Position numbers and translations under genes: made by a program. From JAUWQU01 sp964605095 (GTDB taxonomy: Bacteria; Planctomycetota; Phycisphaerae; SM23-33), in assembly GCA_964605095.1 (NCBI GenBank), contig CAZSBS010000081.1, positions 1-17,561 of the forward strand: 17,561 nt of DNA. Direction: 5' to 3'. The notes below the pieces were generated by a model. It did not search any database. It worked only from the letters and a program-made list of their open reading frames with translations, and was not told the DNA's origin. This document shows positions 6,611 to 13,979 of the stretch, in pieces. Every line of letters starts with the position of its first letter. The first letter of the stretch is position 1.

Positions 6611-8910
6611 CAACCATGACTGGAAATCACAAATTGGCTGGGTTGACGGCAATAATGGCCGGAGTGATCGCGGGAGCATTGAGCGCATCGGCAGCAGTGC
6701 CTCGCCCGGAGCATCCGCGACCGGACCTTTGCCGCGAGAACTGGATGTCGCTTAACGGCGAGTGGCAGTTCGAGATCGACAAGGCGGCCGACGGGGAATC
6801 CCGTGGGCTGACGTACGGAAAGGAGTTCAACGCGAAGATCATCGTCCCGTTTTGCCCCGAGAGCAAACTGTCGGGTATCGGCCTGGGCAACACCGAGCGC
6901 CTGAAGAATGTCTGGTATCGCCGAACATTCGAACTGCCGCCGGCCATGAAAAGCAAGCGGGTAAGAATTCATTTCGGCGGTGTGGATTACCAGGCCTGGG
7001 TATATATCAACGGCCAACTCGCCGGAACTCATGTCGGCGAGAGTGCCGCCTTCAATTTCGACATCAGCAAATTACTCAAGGCAGGCGCCAATGAAGTGGT
7101 GGTCAAAGTGCTGGACGACATGTGGTCCGGCCTCCAGCCAAGGGGCAAGCAATCGCCCGATAATAGTGGAGGCTGTATCTATACCCGCACCACCGGCATC
7201 TGGCAGAGCGTCTGGTTGGAAGCCGTCGGCTCGTCGTTCGTTGAAGGCATCTCTATTGTTCCCGATCCCGACAACTCGCGCGTGGTGATTCAGGCGAAGA
7301 TCAACGGTCTGGACAAGAATCTGATGCTCAAAGCCGAGGCTTTTGCCGATGGCAAGCCGGTGGGATCGGACACGGCCAAAGGCCCCGGACAGAACCGACT
7401 GGTACTGAACCTCAAAGAAAAAAAGCTATGGGAGCCAGGCGCCCCGTTCCTGTACGATCTGAAGTTCACGCTCTACAGCGGCAGAGAGAAGATCGACGAG
7501 CTCAAGAGCTATTTCGGCCTGCGAAAGATCACCATCGCCGGCCGCAGAATACTCATCAACGGCAAGCCGGTCTTCCAGCGGCTGATCCTCGATCAGGGTT
7601 TTTATCCCGACGGCCTGTGGACCGCGCCTTCGGACCAGGCGCTCAAGAAAGATATAGAGATGTCCATGGCGTGCGGCTACAACGGCGCGCGCCTGCATCA
7701 GAAGGTCTTCGAGCCAAGGTTCCTCTACTGGGCCGACAAGCTGGGCTACATTGTTTGGGGCGAGTATCCAGACTGGGGCTTTGATTTGAAAACGGAGGGT
7801 TACTCGGCCTATGTCAATGAATGGACCGAGGTTCTCATTCGGGACAGGAACCATCCGTCCGTCGTCGGCTGGTGCCCATTCAACGAACGAGACAAGAAGG
7901 CGGCGAAGATTCAGGAGATGATCTGGAATGTCACCAAGGCGGTCGATCCGACCCGGCCGGCGCTTGAGACCAGCGGCTGGACGCACATGCTGCCGCATCC
8001 TGAAGTCCTCGACGCCCATGATTATGAGAGCAATCCGGCGAACCTGCGTGAACGGTGGATGGCAAACCTGGCCGTCCCCGCGGAAAAGCTTTCGGCACCC
8101 GCGCGTTATGGCGGCAGGCCAGCCTCGCGATCCGACCGCGGCCTTCCCTTCATGGTCAGCGAAATCGGCGGTGTCGGCTGGGCCACCGGTGGTGGCTGGA
8201 GTTATGGAGCGGGTCCGAAAACCCTCGACGAGTTTTATGCACGCTACAAGGGCACCATCGACGCCATGCTCGACAACCCGCACCTGTTCGGTTTCTGCTA
8301 TACGCAGTTGACCGACGTCGAACAGGAAAGGAACGGGCTGTACTTCTATGATCGCAAGCCCAAGTTCGACGTGAAGAAGATCCATGACATCACCTCGCGC
8401 CAGGCGGCTTATGAACGCGATGAGCCGCAAGCTGTCAAACCTGCCGCGCAGGCCCCCGAACCCGCGTGGAAAGTGCTGGTTGGCGCCGTGCAGGATGGGA
8501 ACCTCTGTACGCCCTACAAATACCTTATGGAAAAGCCCGCGGACGAGTGGATGAAGGAAGGTTTTGATGACAAGTCGTGGAAGACCGGCCTTACGCCCTT
8601 CGGCCATGAGCAGAACCGGACCATCCGAACCGAATGGACAAGCGCGGACATCTACCTCAGAAAGACATTTCAATACGACGGCGGCGACTTGAAGAAAGCC
8701 GCCATCGTCATTTGCCATGACGAAGATACGGAAATCTATGTCAACGGACAAAAGATCCTTGGCGTAGGGGGCTATATCAGTCATTACCAGTTGCACATGG
8801 TGACGGATCAGTTGAAGAAGGCTCTGAAGAAAGGCGACAATACCATCGCGGTGCATACCCATCAGACCGGCGGCGGCCAGTATATCGACCTGGCGATCCT
8901 GGTGGAATAG
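6607..8910 (+). CDS. Exported glycoside hydrolase family 2 enzyme, copy 2, with extra C-terminal domain
   Basis: A 767-residue GH2 enzyme paralogous to the gene before it: both share an N-terminal RPDLCRENW/PQMVRKDW-type start, LNG.W, AFNFDIS/AFSFDIT, QPRGKQ, GIWQ(S/T)VWLE and LDQGF(Y/W)PDG. A signal peptide covers about 1-29 (AGALSASAA). Jelly-roll, Ig-like and TIM-barrel domains follow. Catalytic candidates are Glu427 in FNERDKK (acid/base) and Glu519 in VSEIGGVG (nucleophile). Residues about 610-767 add a further galactose-binding-like beta domain (GFDDKSWKTG, YLRKTF, IYVNGQKI) absent from copy 1, probably for binding or stability. ATG 6607 overlaps the preceding stop as ATGA with GGAAG close upstream, so the pair is probably translationally coupled. 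An ancient tandem duplication followed by divergence is the simplest history. Exact substrate unknown. Confidence 0.91.
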   Translation: MTTMTGNHKLAGLTAIMAGVIAGALSASAAVPRPEHPRPDLCRENWMSLNGEWQFEIDKAADGESRGLTYGKEFNAKIIVPFCPESKLSGIGLGNTERLKNVWYRRTFELPPAMKSKRVRIHFGGVDYQAWVYINGQLAGTHVGESAAFNFDISKLLKAGANEVVVKVLDDMWSGLQPRGKQSPDNSGGCIYTRTTGIWQSVWLEAVGSSFVEGISIVPDPDNSRVVIQAKINGLDKNLMLKAEAFADGKPVGSDTAKGPGQNRLVLNLKEKKLWEPGAPFLYDLKFTLYSGREKIDELKSYFGLRKITIAGRRILINGKPVFQRLILDQGFYPDGLWTAPSDQALKKDIEMSMACGYNGARLHQKVFEPRFLYWADKLGYIVWGEYPDWGFDLKTEGYSAYVNEWTEVLIRDRNHPSVVGWCPFNERDKKAAKIQEMIWNVTKAVDPTRPALETSGWTHMLPHPEVLDAHDYESNPANLRERWMANLAVPAEKLSAPARYGGRPASRSDRGLPFMVSEIGGVGWATGGGWSYGAGPKTLDEFYARYKGTIDAMLDNPHLFGFCYTQLTDVEQERNGLYFYDRKPKFDVKKIHDITSRQAAYERDEPQAVKPAAQAPEPAWKVLVGAVQDGNLCTPYKYLMEKPADEWMKEGFDDKSWKTGLTPFGHEQNRTIRTEWTSADIYLRKTFQYDGGDLKKAAIVICHDEDTEIYVNGQKILGVGGYISHYQLHMVTDQLKKALKKGDNTIAVHTHQTGGGQYIDLAILVE

Positions 8911-9031
8911 ATCGTTCCGTAGTGAGACATCACCGATTCTCCAACGCGTATCACAAATTGTGCAATGTTCGACAGGGCGGTAACCGGGAGCGTCGCCGGT
9001 TGCGGGAAACATTCAGCGAGGAGTGTGGAAG
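8911..9031 (+). promoter_or_regulatory. Intergenic gap with palindrome and hairpin; possible internal promoter
   Basis: This is one of the few substantial gaps within the enzyme cluster (121 bases). It contains a perfect 11-bp palindrome CACAA-A-TTGTG (8952-8962), followed by GTTCGACA (8967-8974), and a stem-loop with arms AACCGG/CCGGTT (8982-8987 and 8996-9001, loop of 8). The ribosome-binding site GAGGAG (9018-9023) lies 8 bases before ATG 9032. The hairpin has no T-tract, so it is not a convincing terminator. An internal operator or promoter that splits the cluster in two is possible. Confidence 0.3.
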
Positions 9032-11353
9032 ATGAACAACAGGACCATTCGATTCGTGGGATTGCTGACAGTGACATCCATCCTGCTCTATGACGCCTCA
9101 GCGCCAGCGGCCGACGAGGGAACCAAGGCGCTCGATGCTTACAATGTCGTCTGGGACAGCCCCAGCAATAATGCGCACGGTTCCATGCCGCTGGGCAACG
9201 GCGATATCGGCATAAATGCGTGGGTGGAAGACAGCGGCGATCTGGTCTTGTACGTCAGCAAGACCGACGCATGGGATGAGAACGCGCGTTTGTGCAAGAT
9301 CGGCCGGGTGCGGGTGAAGTTCGATCCGCCGCTCGCGGCTAAAGACAAGTTCCGGCAGGAACTGAAACTCCGCGACGGCGTCATTCAGATCGAATCCAGA
9401 ATCCAGAATGCAGAATGCGGCATCCGATTGTGGGTGGATTCCGACCAGCCGGTGGTGCGAGTGGAGGCGGAATTGGCGGTGCCGGTCAGTTGCCGGGCGG
9501 AGCTGGAATTGTGGCGTTTGCGCGAGCGGCCGTTGGTTGCCCAGGAGGATTACGGTTACGGCGATGGCAAAAGTCCCCTGGCGCAGTCGTACAAGCTGAC
9601 GGTGCTGCCGGATGTGGTGGCGGCCTCCGCCGTGCCGCGGGTGGTCTGGTATCACCGCAACACGCGATCCCTTTACCCGGTGTGTCTGGAGGTGCAGCAT
9701 CTGGATGCGTTGAAAGGCAAATTCACAGATCCGCTGATGAATCACACGTTCGGCGCAAGTTTACGTGGTGCGGGCATGGTTCCAGACGGGGCGAAGGCGC
9801 TGAAATCTTCCAAACCGGCAAAGCGGCATCAGCTTTCGGTGTGCGTGCTGGCCAAGCGTGCGGCGATGGCTGAGGCTTGGCTGAAGGATCTGGACCGTGT
9901 CGAGCAGACCGCGTTGCGGCCCGGTTTCGACCAGGCGCGACGCACAACCGCGACGTGGTGGCAGGCTTTCTGGAATCGAAGCTGGGTGTTCGTCGAGGAG
10001 AATGCCGGTGCTGCCAATGGCGACGCCGCCGCGAAAAGCGGCGCAGCACCGGCGGCACCCCCGGAGTTGACGCGGGGTTACGTGTTGCAGCGATTTATGA
10101 ACGCCTGCTCCGGCCGCGGTGGCTCGCCGATCAAATTCAACGGATCGATCTTCACCGTGGAAAAGAGTCACGGTGCATCACCCGAGACGGAGGAGGGCGA
10201 TCCTGACTGGCGGAATTGGGGAGGCAGCTACTGGTTCCAGAACACGCGGCTGTCCTACTGGCCAATGCTGGCGACGGGCGATTTCGAGATGATGGAGCCG
10301 TGGTTCCGCATGTACCACGAGGCGCTGCCGCTCAGCAAGGCCCGCATGAAGGCCATCTACAAGTTCGTGGACGCCGCGTCTTTCCAGGAGACGATGAATT
10401 TCTGGGGGATGCCGAACAACCGGGATTATGGTTGGGGCCACGCCGGGCCCGAGCCGGGGAATGTATGCATCCACCGCTATTGGAGCGGCGGCATGGAGTT
10501 GACGGCCTTCATGCTCGACAGGTACGACTTCACGCAGGACCAGGATTTTGCCCGCAACACGCTCGTGCCGCTGGCCGACCCGATCATCGCGTTCTTTGAC
10601 CAGTACTGGCCGAAACGCGACGCCAACGGTAAAATCATATTCGATCCCGCGCAGTCGCTGGAGGCCTTGCCATGGACGGTCAATCCCATGCCGGAGATTG
10701 CGGGCTTGCGGTTCATTCTGCCTCGCCTGCTTGCGCTGCCTAAAATAACCACCACGGAGGCTCAGCGAACACGCTGGGCGCGGATACTGCGGGAACTGCC
10801 CCCGCTGCCTGTCGCCGAGGTCAAGGGTGTAAAACTGCTTCGCCCCTCCGGTTCGTTTAAGGAGGGCCAGTATTCCGAGAACCCCGAGTTGTATGCCGTG
10901 TTCCCCTATCGGCTCTTCGGTGTGGGCCGGCCTGATCTCGACATGGCCCGTGCGACCTACGACAAGCGCGTCAACCGCCACAACTTCGGATGGTGCCAGG
11001 ACAGCATCCAGGCCGCGTGCCTTGGTCTCGGCGATGAGGCCGGCCGGCAGGTGGTCGCGCGTGCTACAAGCCACCAGGCTTATCGCTTTCCCGCGATGTG
11101 GGTTGGCTTTGACTGGATTCCCGACCAGGACCACGGCGTCAACATCCTGACCACCCTGCAATTCATGCTGCTCCAGGCGGACGGCAAGAAGCTTTACGTC
11201 CTGCCGGCCTGGCCTAAGAATTGGGATGTCTCGTTCAAGCTGCACGCACCTTACAACACCACGGTGGAAGGTGTCTACAAGGCCGGCAAACTGGAGCAGT
11301 TGAAGGTCACGCCGCAGTCGCGGGCGAAGGATGTGGTCAACATGGTCCAGTAA
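9032..11353 (+). CDS. Exported DUF5703 domain protein (GH95-like fold)
   Basis: A 773-residue secreted protein. A signal peptide covers about 1-27 (ends near APAADEG). The DUF5703 N-terminal beta-domain follows, with its hallmark GNGDIGINAWVED (GNGDIG at 55-60) and SKTDAWDENARLCKIGRVRV. From about residue 310 a helical region resembles the (alpha/alpha)6 barrel of GH95-type enzymes, with HRYWSGGMELTAFML (Trp484, Glu489 as conserved landmarks). Such proteins occur in polysaccharide utilisation clusters, mostly of Bacteroidetes and PVC bacteria; I know of no assigned activity and infer a glycoside hydrolase. ATG 9032 is preferred over GTG 9023 because GAGGAG lies 8 bases upstream of the ATG. 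A 7-bp tandem repeat inside the gene adds residues 121-129. An Ala/Gly-rich low-complexity linker lies at about 325-345. Strong family call, unknown substrate. Confidence 0.85.
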   Translation: MNNRTIRFVGLLTVTSILLYDASAPAADEGTKALDAYNVVWDSPSNNAHGSMPLGNGDIGINAWVEDSGDLVLYVSKTDAWDENARLCKIGRVRVKFDPPLAAKDKFRQELKLRDGVIQIESRIQNAECGIRLWVDSDQPVVRVEAELAVPVSCRAELELWRLRERPLVAQEDYGYGDGKSPLAQSYKLTVLPDVVAASAVPRVVWYHRNTRSLYPVCLEVQHLDALKGKFTDPLMNHTFGASLRGAGMVPDGAKALKSSKPAKRHQLSVCVLAKRAAMAEAWLKDLDRVEQTALRPGFDQARRTTATWWQAFWNRSWVFVEENAGAANGDAAAKSGAAPAAPPELTRGYVLQRFMNACSGRGGSPIKFNGSIFTVEKSHGASPETEEGDPDWRNWGGSYWFQNTRLSYWPMLATGDFEMMEPWFRMYHEALPLSKARMKAIYKFVDAASFQETMNFWGMPNNRDYGWGHAGPEPGNVCIHRYWSGGMELTAFMLDRYDFTQDQDFARNTLVPLADPIIAFFDQYWPKRDANGKIIFDPAQSLEALPWTVNPMPEIAGLRFILPRLLALPKITTTEAQRTRWARILRELPPLPVAEVKGVKLLRPSGSFKEGQYSENPELYAVFPYRLFGVGRPDLDMARATYDKRVNRHNFGWCQDSIQAACLGLGDEAGRQVVARATSHQAYRFPAMWVGFDWIPDQDHGVNILTTLQFMLLQADGKKLYVLPAWPKNWDVSFKLHAPYNTTVEGVYKAGKLEQLKVTPQSRAKDVVNMVQ
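9392..9419 (+). repeat. Four tandem heptamers inside the DUF5703 gene
   Basis: Four consecutive 7-base units read GAATCCA, GAATCCA, GAATGCA, GAATGCG. They encode residues 121-129 (ESRIQNAEC) between RDGVIQI and GIRLWVDSDQP. Because the unit is not a multiple of three, gain or loss of one copy would shift the frame. Confidence 0.8.
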
Positions 11354-11385
11354 GAATAAGAGAACATCAGAAGTCGGAGAAATCG

Positions 11386-11574
11386 ATGATCAACAAATTC
11401 GTTATGCTGTGCGGGATCACCGCTATGTTGCTGACACCGCTGGCATTTGGCCAGGCAAGAAATGAACACAATGAAAGAGATCAACAGTATGAACAGGTTA
11501 ATCTGGTGTCGATGGCTGGTGGCTGGATTGGCTTGGCTGACGGTGTCGTACGATGCGATTGCGGCTCCGATTGA
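11386..11574 (+). pseudogene. Orphan signal-peptide ORF, likely remnant of a lost exported protein
   Basis: ATG 11386 is preceded by GGAG (11376-11379) at a 6-base spacing, one of the better ribosome-binding sites in the cluster. The first 24 residues are a clear Sec signal peptide (MINKFVMLCGITAMLL, then cleavage near AFGQA). After that the frame becomes a hydrophilic stretch and then an out-of-frame reading of the rhamnosidase start, ending at TGA 11572-11574 (62 residues in all). The rhamnosidase has its own signal peptide in the next frame, so a single frameshift would give an improbable protein with two signal peptides in series. The best reading is the 5' end of a gene whose body was replaced or deleted when the rhamnosidase gene arrived. 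A role as a translated leader feeding ribosomes into the rhamnosidase start is the alternative. Confidence 0.5.
11462..11494 (+). repeat. Left copy of an imperfect direct repeat at a gene start
   Basis: These 33 bases match 13947-13979 without gaps at 27 positions, including an identical 12-base core CAACAGTATGAA. Both copies run from one in-frame ATG to a second ATG 27 bases later and encode similar peptides (MNTMKEINSMN here, MTTKKENNSMK in the right copy). This copy sits at the 5' end of the rhamnosidase gene. Confidence 0.6.
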
Positions 11575-13942
11575 TGTTACGGCCAAGGTCAAAAAGGCGG
11601 TGCGGGACAATGCGCTTTCGATTGCTGCAAGCAGCAATTCTTTCGGTAACCCGCAGACGGGGGAAGCAAAGGAACTGGTTGTCGAGTTCAAACTTGGTAA
11701 TGAGATCTGCAAGAAGGCTGTGGGCGAGGGGGGAGTCCTTGAGATCAAGGGCTCGGCTGACAAGCCACTGACAATCATCAAGGCGACCTATAAACTTGAA
11801 GGTGCTAAAGACTTTGAACTGCTGGATTATGTCTATACTTCAAAGGATTTGCCGCATTCGGAAGCGAATCCCTGGAAGCTTGTCTGCCAATTGCCTTACA
11901 ATGCCCGATTTACAATGTGGATACAGGTAAAGGCCGACGCGGCCGGCAAGGTTATCGAATTTGATTCGTCCAACCCGTTGATGCGTTGCACTCAACCTGT
12001 GCAGAAGTATACGACCGTCGAAGGGGAGCAAGTCTATGAAATGCAGGACTGGACCGGCGGAGAGGGCGCAATCTATATCATCCCTGCCGGCGTGACGGTC
12101 GTCGCGGTGAAATTCCGGGAAACAGGATATGACACCAACTTCGCAGGATCTTTTAAATGTAATGACAATGACTATAACACCCTTTGGCAAAAGGCGACCA
12201 GGACTTTGTATCTCTGCATACGAAACAATTGTTATATGGGCTGCCCTGACAGGGAGCGGGGCGAATGGCTTGGAGATGCGGTCCTTGAAATGGAGGAGTG
12301 CTTCTACGCCTTGGATCTGTCATCGCACAAGGTAGCCAGGAACTTTATACGTACACAACAGATTGGCCAGCTTGCCGGGCAGAATCTTATCGCCCACGGC
12401 GAATATGGCGACTGGACCTATTATCTTTATACCGGCGATATCGAAACGCTTAAGTACATCTATCCCAATACCAAGAAGTATCTTGATCTATACAACATCG
12501 GGACAAACGGGCTTCCGGATTATCGGTTCATGACGACCGCTCTGGTCGATATTTATGATTGGTATGACTGGGGTACTGGTAAGCAGGACTTTAAAGTGAT
12601 CCAGGCCGCAGAGTATTACGGTGCGTTATCCGCCCTTAAAAAGATGGCGCAGGTGACCGGACATGCTGAAGATATTCCAGCCATTGACGCCAAGCTCGAC
12701 TGCATCAAAAAAAACTTTGACCGGGTGTTCTGGAAAGAGGATGGGTACAGGTCGGGAAAGGATCTTGACGAACGGGCAAATGCGATGGCGGTATGCGCGG
12801 GGCTTGCTGACACCTCGAAGTATGATGTGATCACCAGACTGATAGGAATAGACGGCAACTCCGGTCCCTATTTTGAGCGATGGGTGATGGAGGCTCTTTG
12901 TGTGATGGGCAGGCAGGAGAAAGCTTTGCTCCGGATGGCCAACCGATACCGGGGGCAGATCGACGCCAGTTTCACGACGTTATGGGAGTATATGGAGAGG
13001 GCCTTTGACATTCGGACGGGCACGGATACCGTCAGTTACCTGACGCTGAATCATGCCTGGAATACTCCCAACACCATTCTATCCAAGTTCATTGCGGGAG
13101 TGGCCCCGGAAAGTCCAGGCTGGACTCTCTATCATGTATTGCCTCAGGAGGCGTTTCTTACCTCTATCGATACCACGGTCCCGACCGTTCAGGGGCTGGT
13201 GTCAGTATCGATCAGAAAGACGGAGTCCAATTATAGTCTGTCCTTAACGTCTCCTTCAAATACGACGGCCATCGTCGGCATTCCAAAGAGTTCATTCTCC
13301 AAACTGGATTCAATAATGGTCAATGGGGCGGCAATCTGGAAGGGTACGTCTTCCGGTAGCGTTGAGGGTGTTACATACAACGGCGAGGATGCAAAGTATG
13401 TGACATTCAAAGTGAAGCCTGGAACGTGGAAAGTTGTCGGAGCAGGAATCCTGAAGATGACAACGCCGAAGCAACCTGCCGTTTCCAGCAAACCAGGTGT
13501 GATACTGAACAAGAAATCATGGATTGTATCAGCCTGTCTGGATAATCAAACGTACGAGGCTGGTCCATGGAACAACGTAAAACTGACTACAGATGCGAGC
13601 TCGGCAAATATGATTGATGGTGATCATTGGACGGGATGGCGGACGATGACGGATCAAGTTCCGGGACAATGGGTTGTCATTGATATGAAGCAACGCCAGA
13701 GCTTTAACAAAATAGTAATGGATAATGTATGGGCTATTTATGACAGTCCGGCGGGGTATGCCATCTATGTATCCGATGACAAGACCAATTGGGGAACCCC
13801 GGTGGCAACCGGAACCGGGGAAAGGTGGGGTATTACTACGGCCACGTTTGAGACGAAAACCGGACGGTACATTAAGATTGAGCAGACCGGGACGAAAAAG
13901 CAGGTGTGGTCTATATTCGAAGTCGATGTCTGGCGTATTTAA
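11489..13942 (+). CDS. Exported alpha-L-rhamnosidase-like enzyme (GH78 type) with F5/8 type C domain
   Basis: An 817-residue secreted enzyme expected to release terminal alpha-L-rhamnose. The signal peptide (MNRLIWCRW, ending near DAIAAP) is followed by a beta-sandwich region (to about 225). An (alpha/alpha)6 barrel carries CPDRERGEWLGDA (252-264), the counterpart of the GH78 motif with its catalytic acid, FTTLWEYME (Glu500, the likely base) and LNHAWNT (His522). A short beta-domain follows, then an F5/8 type C (CBM32-like) module from about 674 to the end (MIDGDHWTGWRT, GQWVVIDM, RYIKIEQTG). The barrel motif is one residue shorter than the usual CPQRDERLGW. The frame is open upstream, with other ATGs at 11462 and 11471; 11489 gives the most typical signal peptide. 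Base composition stands apart: three 60-base stretches (12421, 12661, 13681 onward) hold 22, 25 and 20 G+C, against 38 and 39 at 10561 and 14881. This suggests recent transfer from an A+T-richer source. Confidence 0.85.
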   Translation: MNRLIWCRWLVAGLAWLTVSYDAIAAPIDVTAKVKKAVRDNALSIAASSNSFGNPQTGEAKELVVEFKLGNEICKKAVGEGGVLEIKGSADKPLTIIKATYKLEGAKDFELLDYVYTSKDLPHSEANPWKLVCQLPYNARFTMWIQVKADAAGKVIEFDSSNPLMRCTQPVQKYTTVEGEQVYEMQDWTGGEGAIYIIPAGVTVVAVKFRETGYDTNFAGSFKCNDNDYNTLWQKATRTLYLCIRNNCYMGCPDRERGEWLGDAVLEMEECFYALDLSSHKVARNFIRTQQIGQLAGQNLIAHGEYGDWTYYLYTGDIETLKYIYPNTKKYLDLYNIGTNGLPDYRFMTTALVDIYDWYDWGTGKQDFKVIQAAEYYGALSALKKMAQVTGHAEDIPAIDAKLDCIKKNFDRVFWKEDGYRSGKDLDERANAMAVCAGLADTSKYDVITRLIGIDGNSGPYFERWVMEALCVMGRQEKALLRMANRYRGQIDASFTTLWEYMERAFDIRTGTDTVSYLTLNHAWNTPNTILSKFIAGVAPESPGWTLYHVLPQEAFLTSIDTTVPTVQGLVSVSIRKTESNYSLSLTSPSNTTAIVGIPKSSFSKLDSIMVNGAAIWKGTSSGSVEGVTYNGEDAKYVTFKVKPGTWKVVGAGILKMTTPKQPAVSSKPGVILNKKSWIVSACLDNQTYEAGPWNNVKLTTDASSANMIDGDHWTGWRTMTDQVPGQWVVIDMKQRQSFNKIVMDNVWAIYDSPAGYAIYVSDDKTNWGTPVATGTGERWGITTATFETKTGRYIKIEQTGTKKQVWSIFEVDVWRI

Positions 13943-13946
13943 TGAA

Positions 13947-13979
13947 ATGACAACAAAGAAAGAAAACAACAGTATGAAG
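13947..13979 (+). repeat. Right copy of the imperfect direct repeat at a gene start
   Basis: Ungapped match (27 of 33) to 11462-11494, beginning 4 bases after the stop of the rhamnosidase gene and covering the start of the second acetylesterase. The two copies are offset by 2,485 bases and bracket the A+T-rich rhamnosidase gene almost exactly. Confidence 0.6.

Noticed and set aside
8982..9001. AACCGG/CCGGTT stem-loop as a terminator after the second GH2 gene
   Set aside because: Only 6 bp with an 8-base loop and no T-tract; retained only as part of the intergenic description.
7426..9012. Long minus-strand open frame (528 codons) opposite the second GH2 gene
   Set aside because: The plus strand encodes an unmistakable GH2 enzyme with both catalytic glutamates; the antisense translation shows no family motif or signal peptide.
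10178..11245. Minus-strand open frame (355 codons) opposite the DUF5703 gene
   Set aside because: A shadow of a G+C-rich coding region; no motif and no ribosome-binding site.
11386..11600. Simple frameshift joining the orphan signal peptide to the rhamnosidase
   Set aside because: The rhamnosidase frame already encodes its own complete signal peptide; joining the two would place two signal peptides in series.
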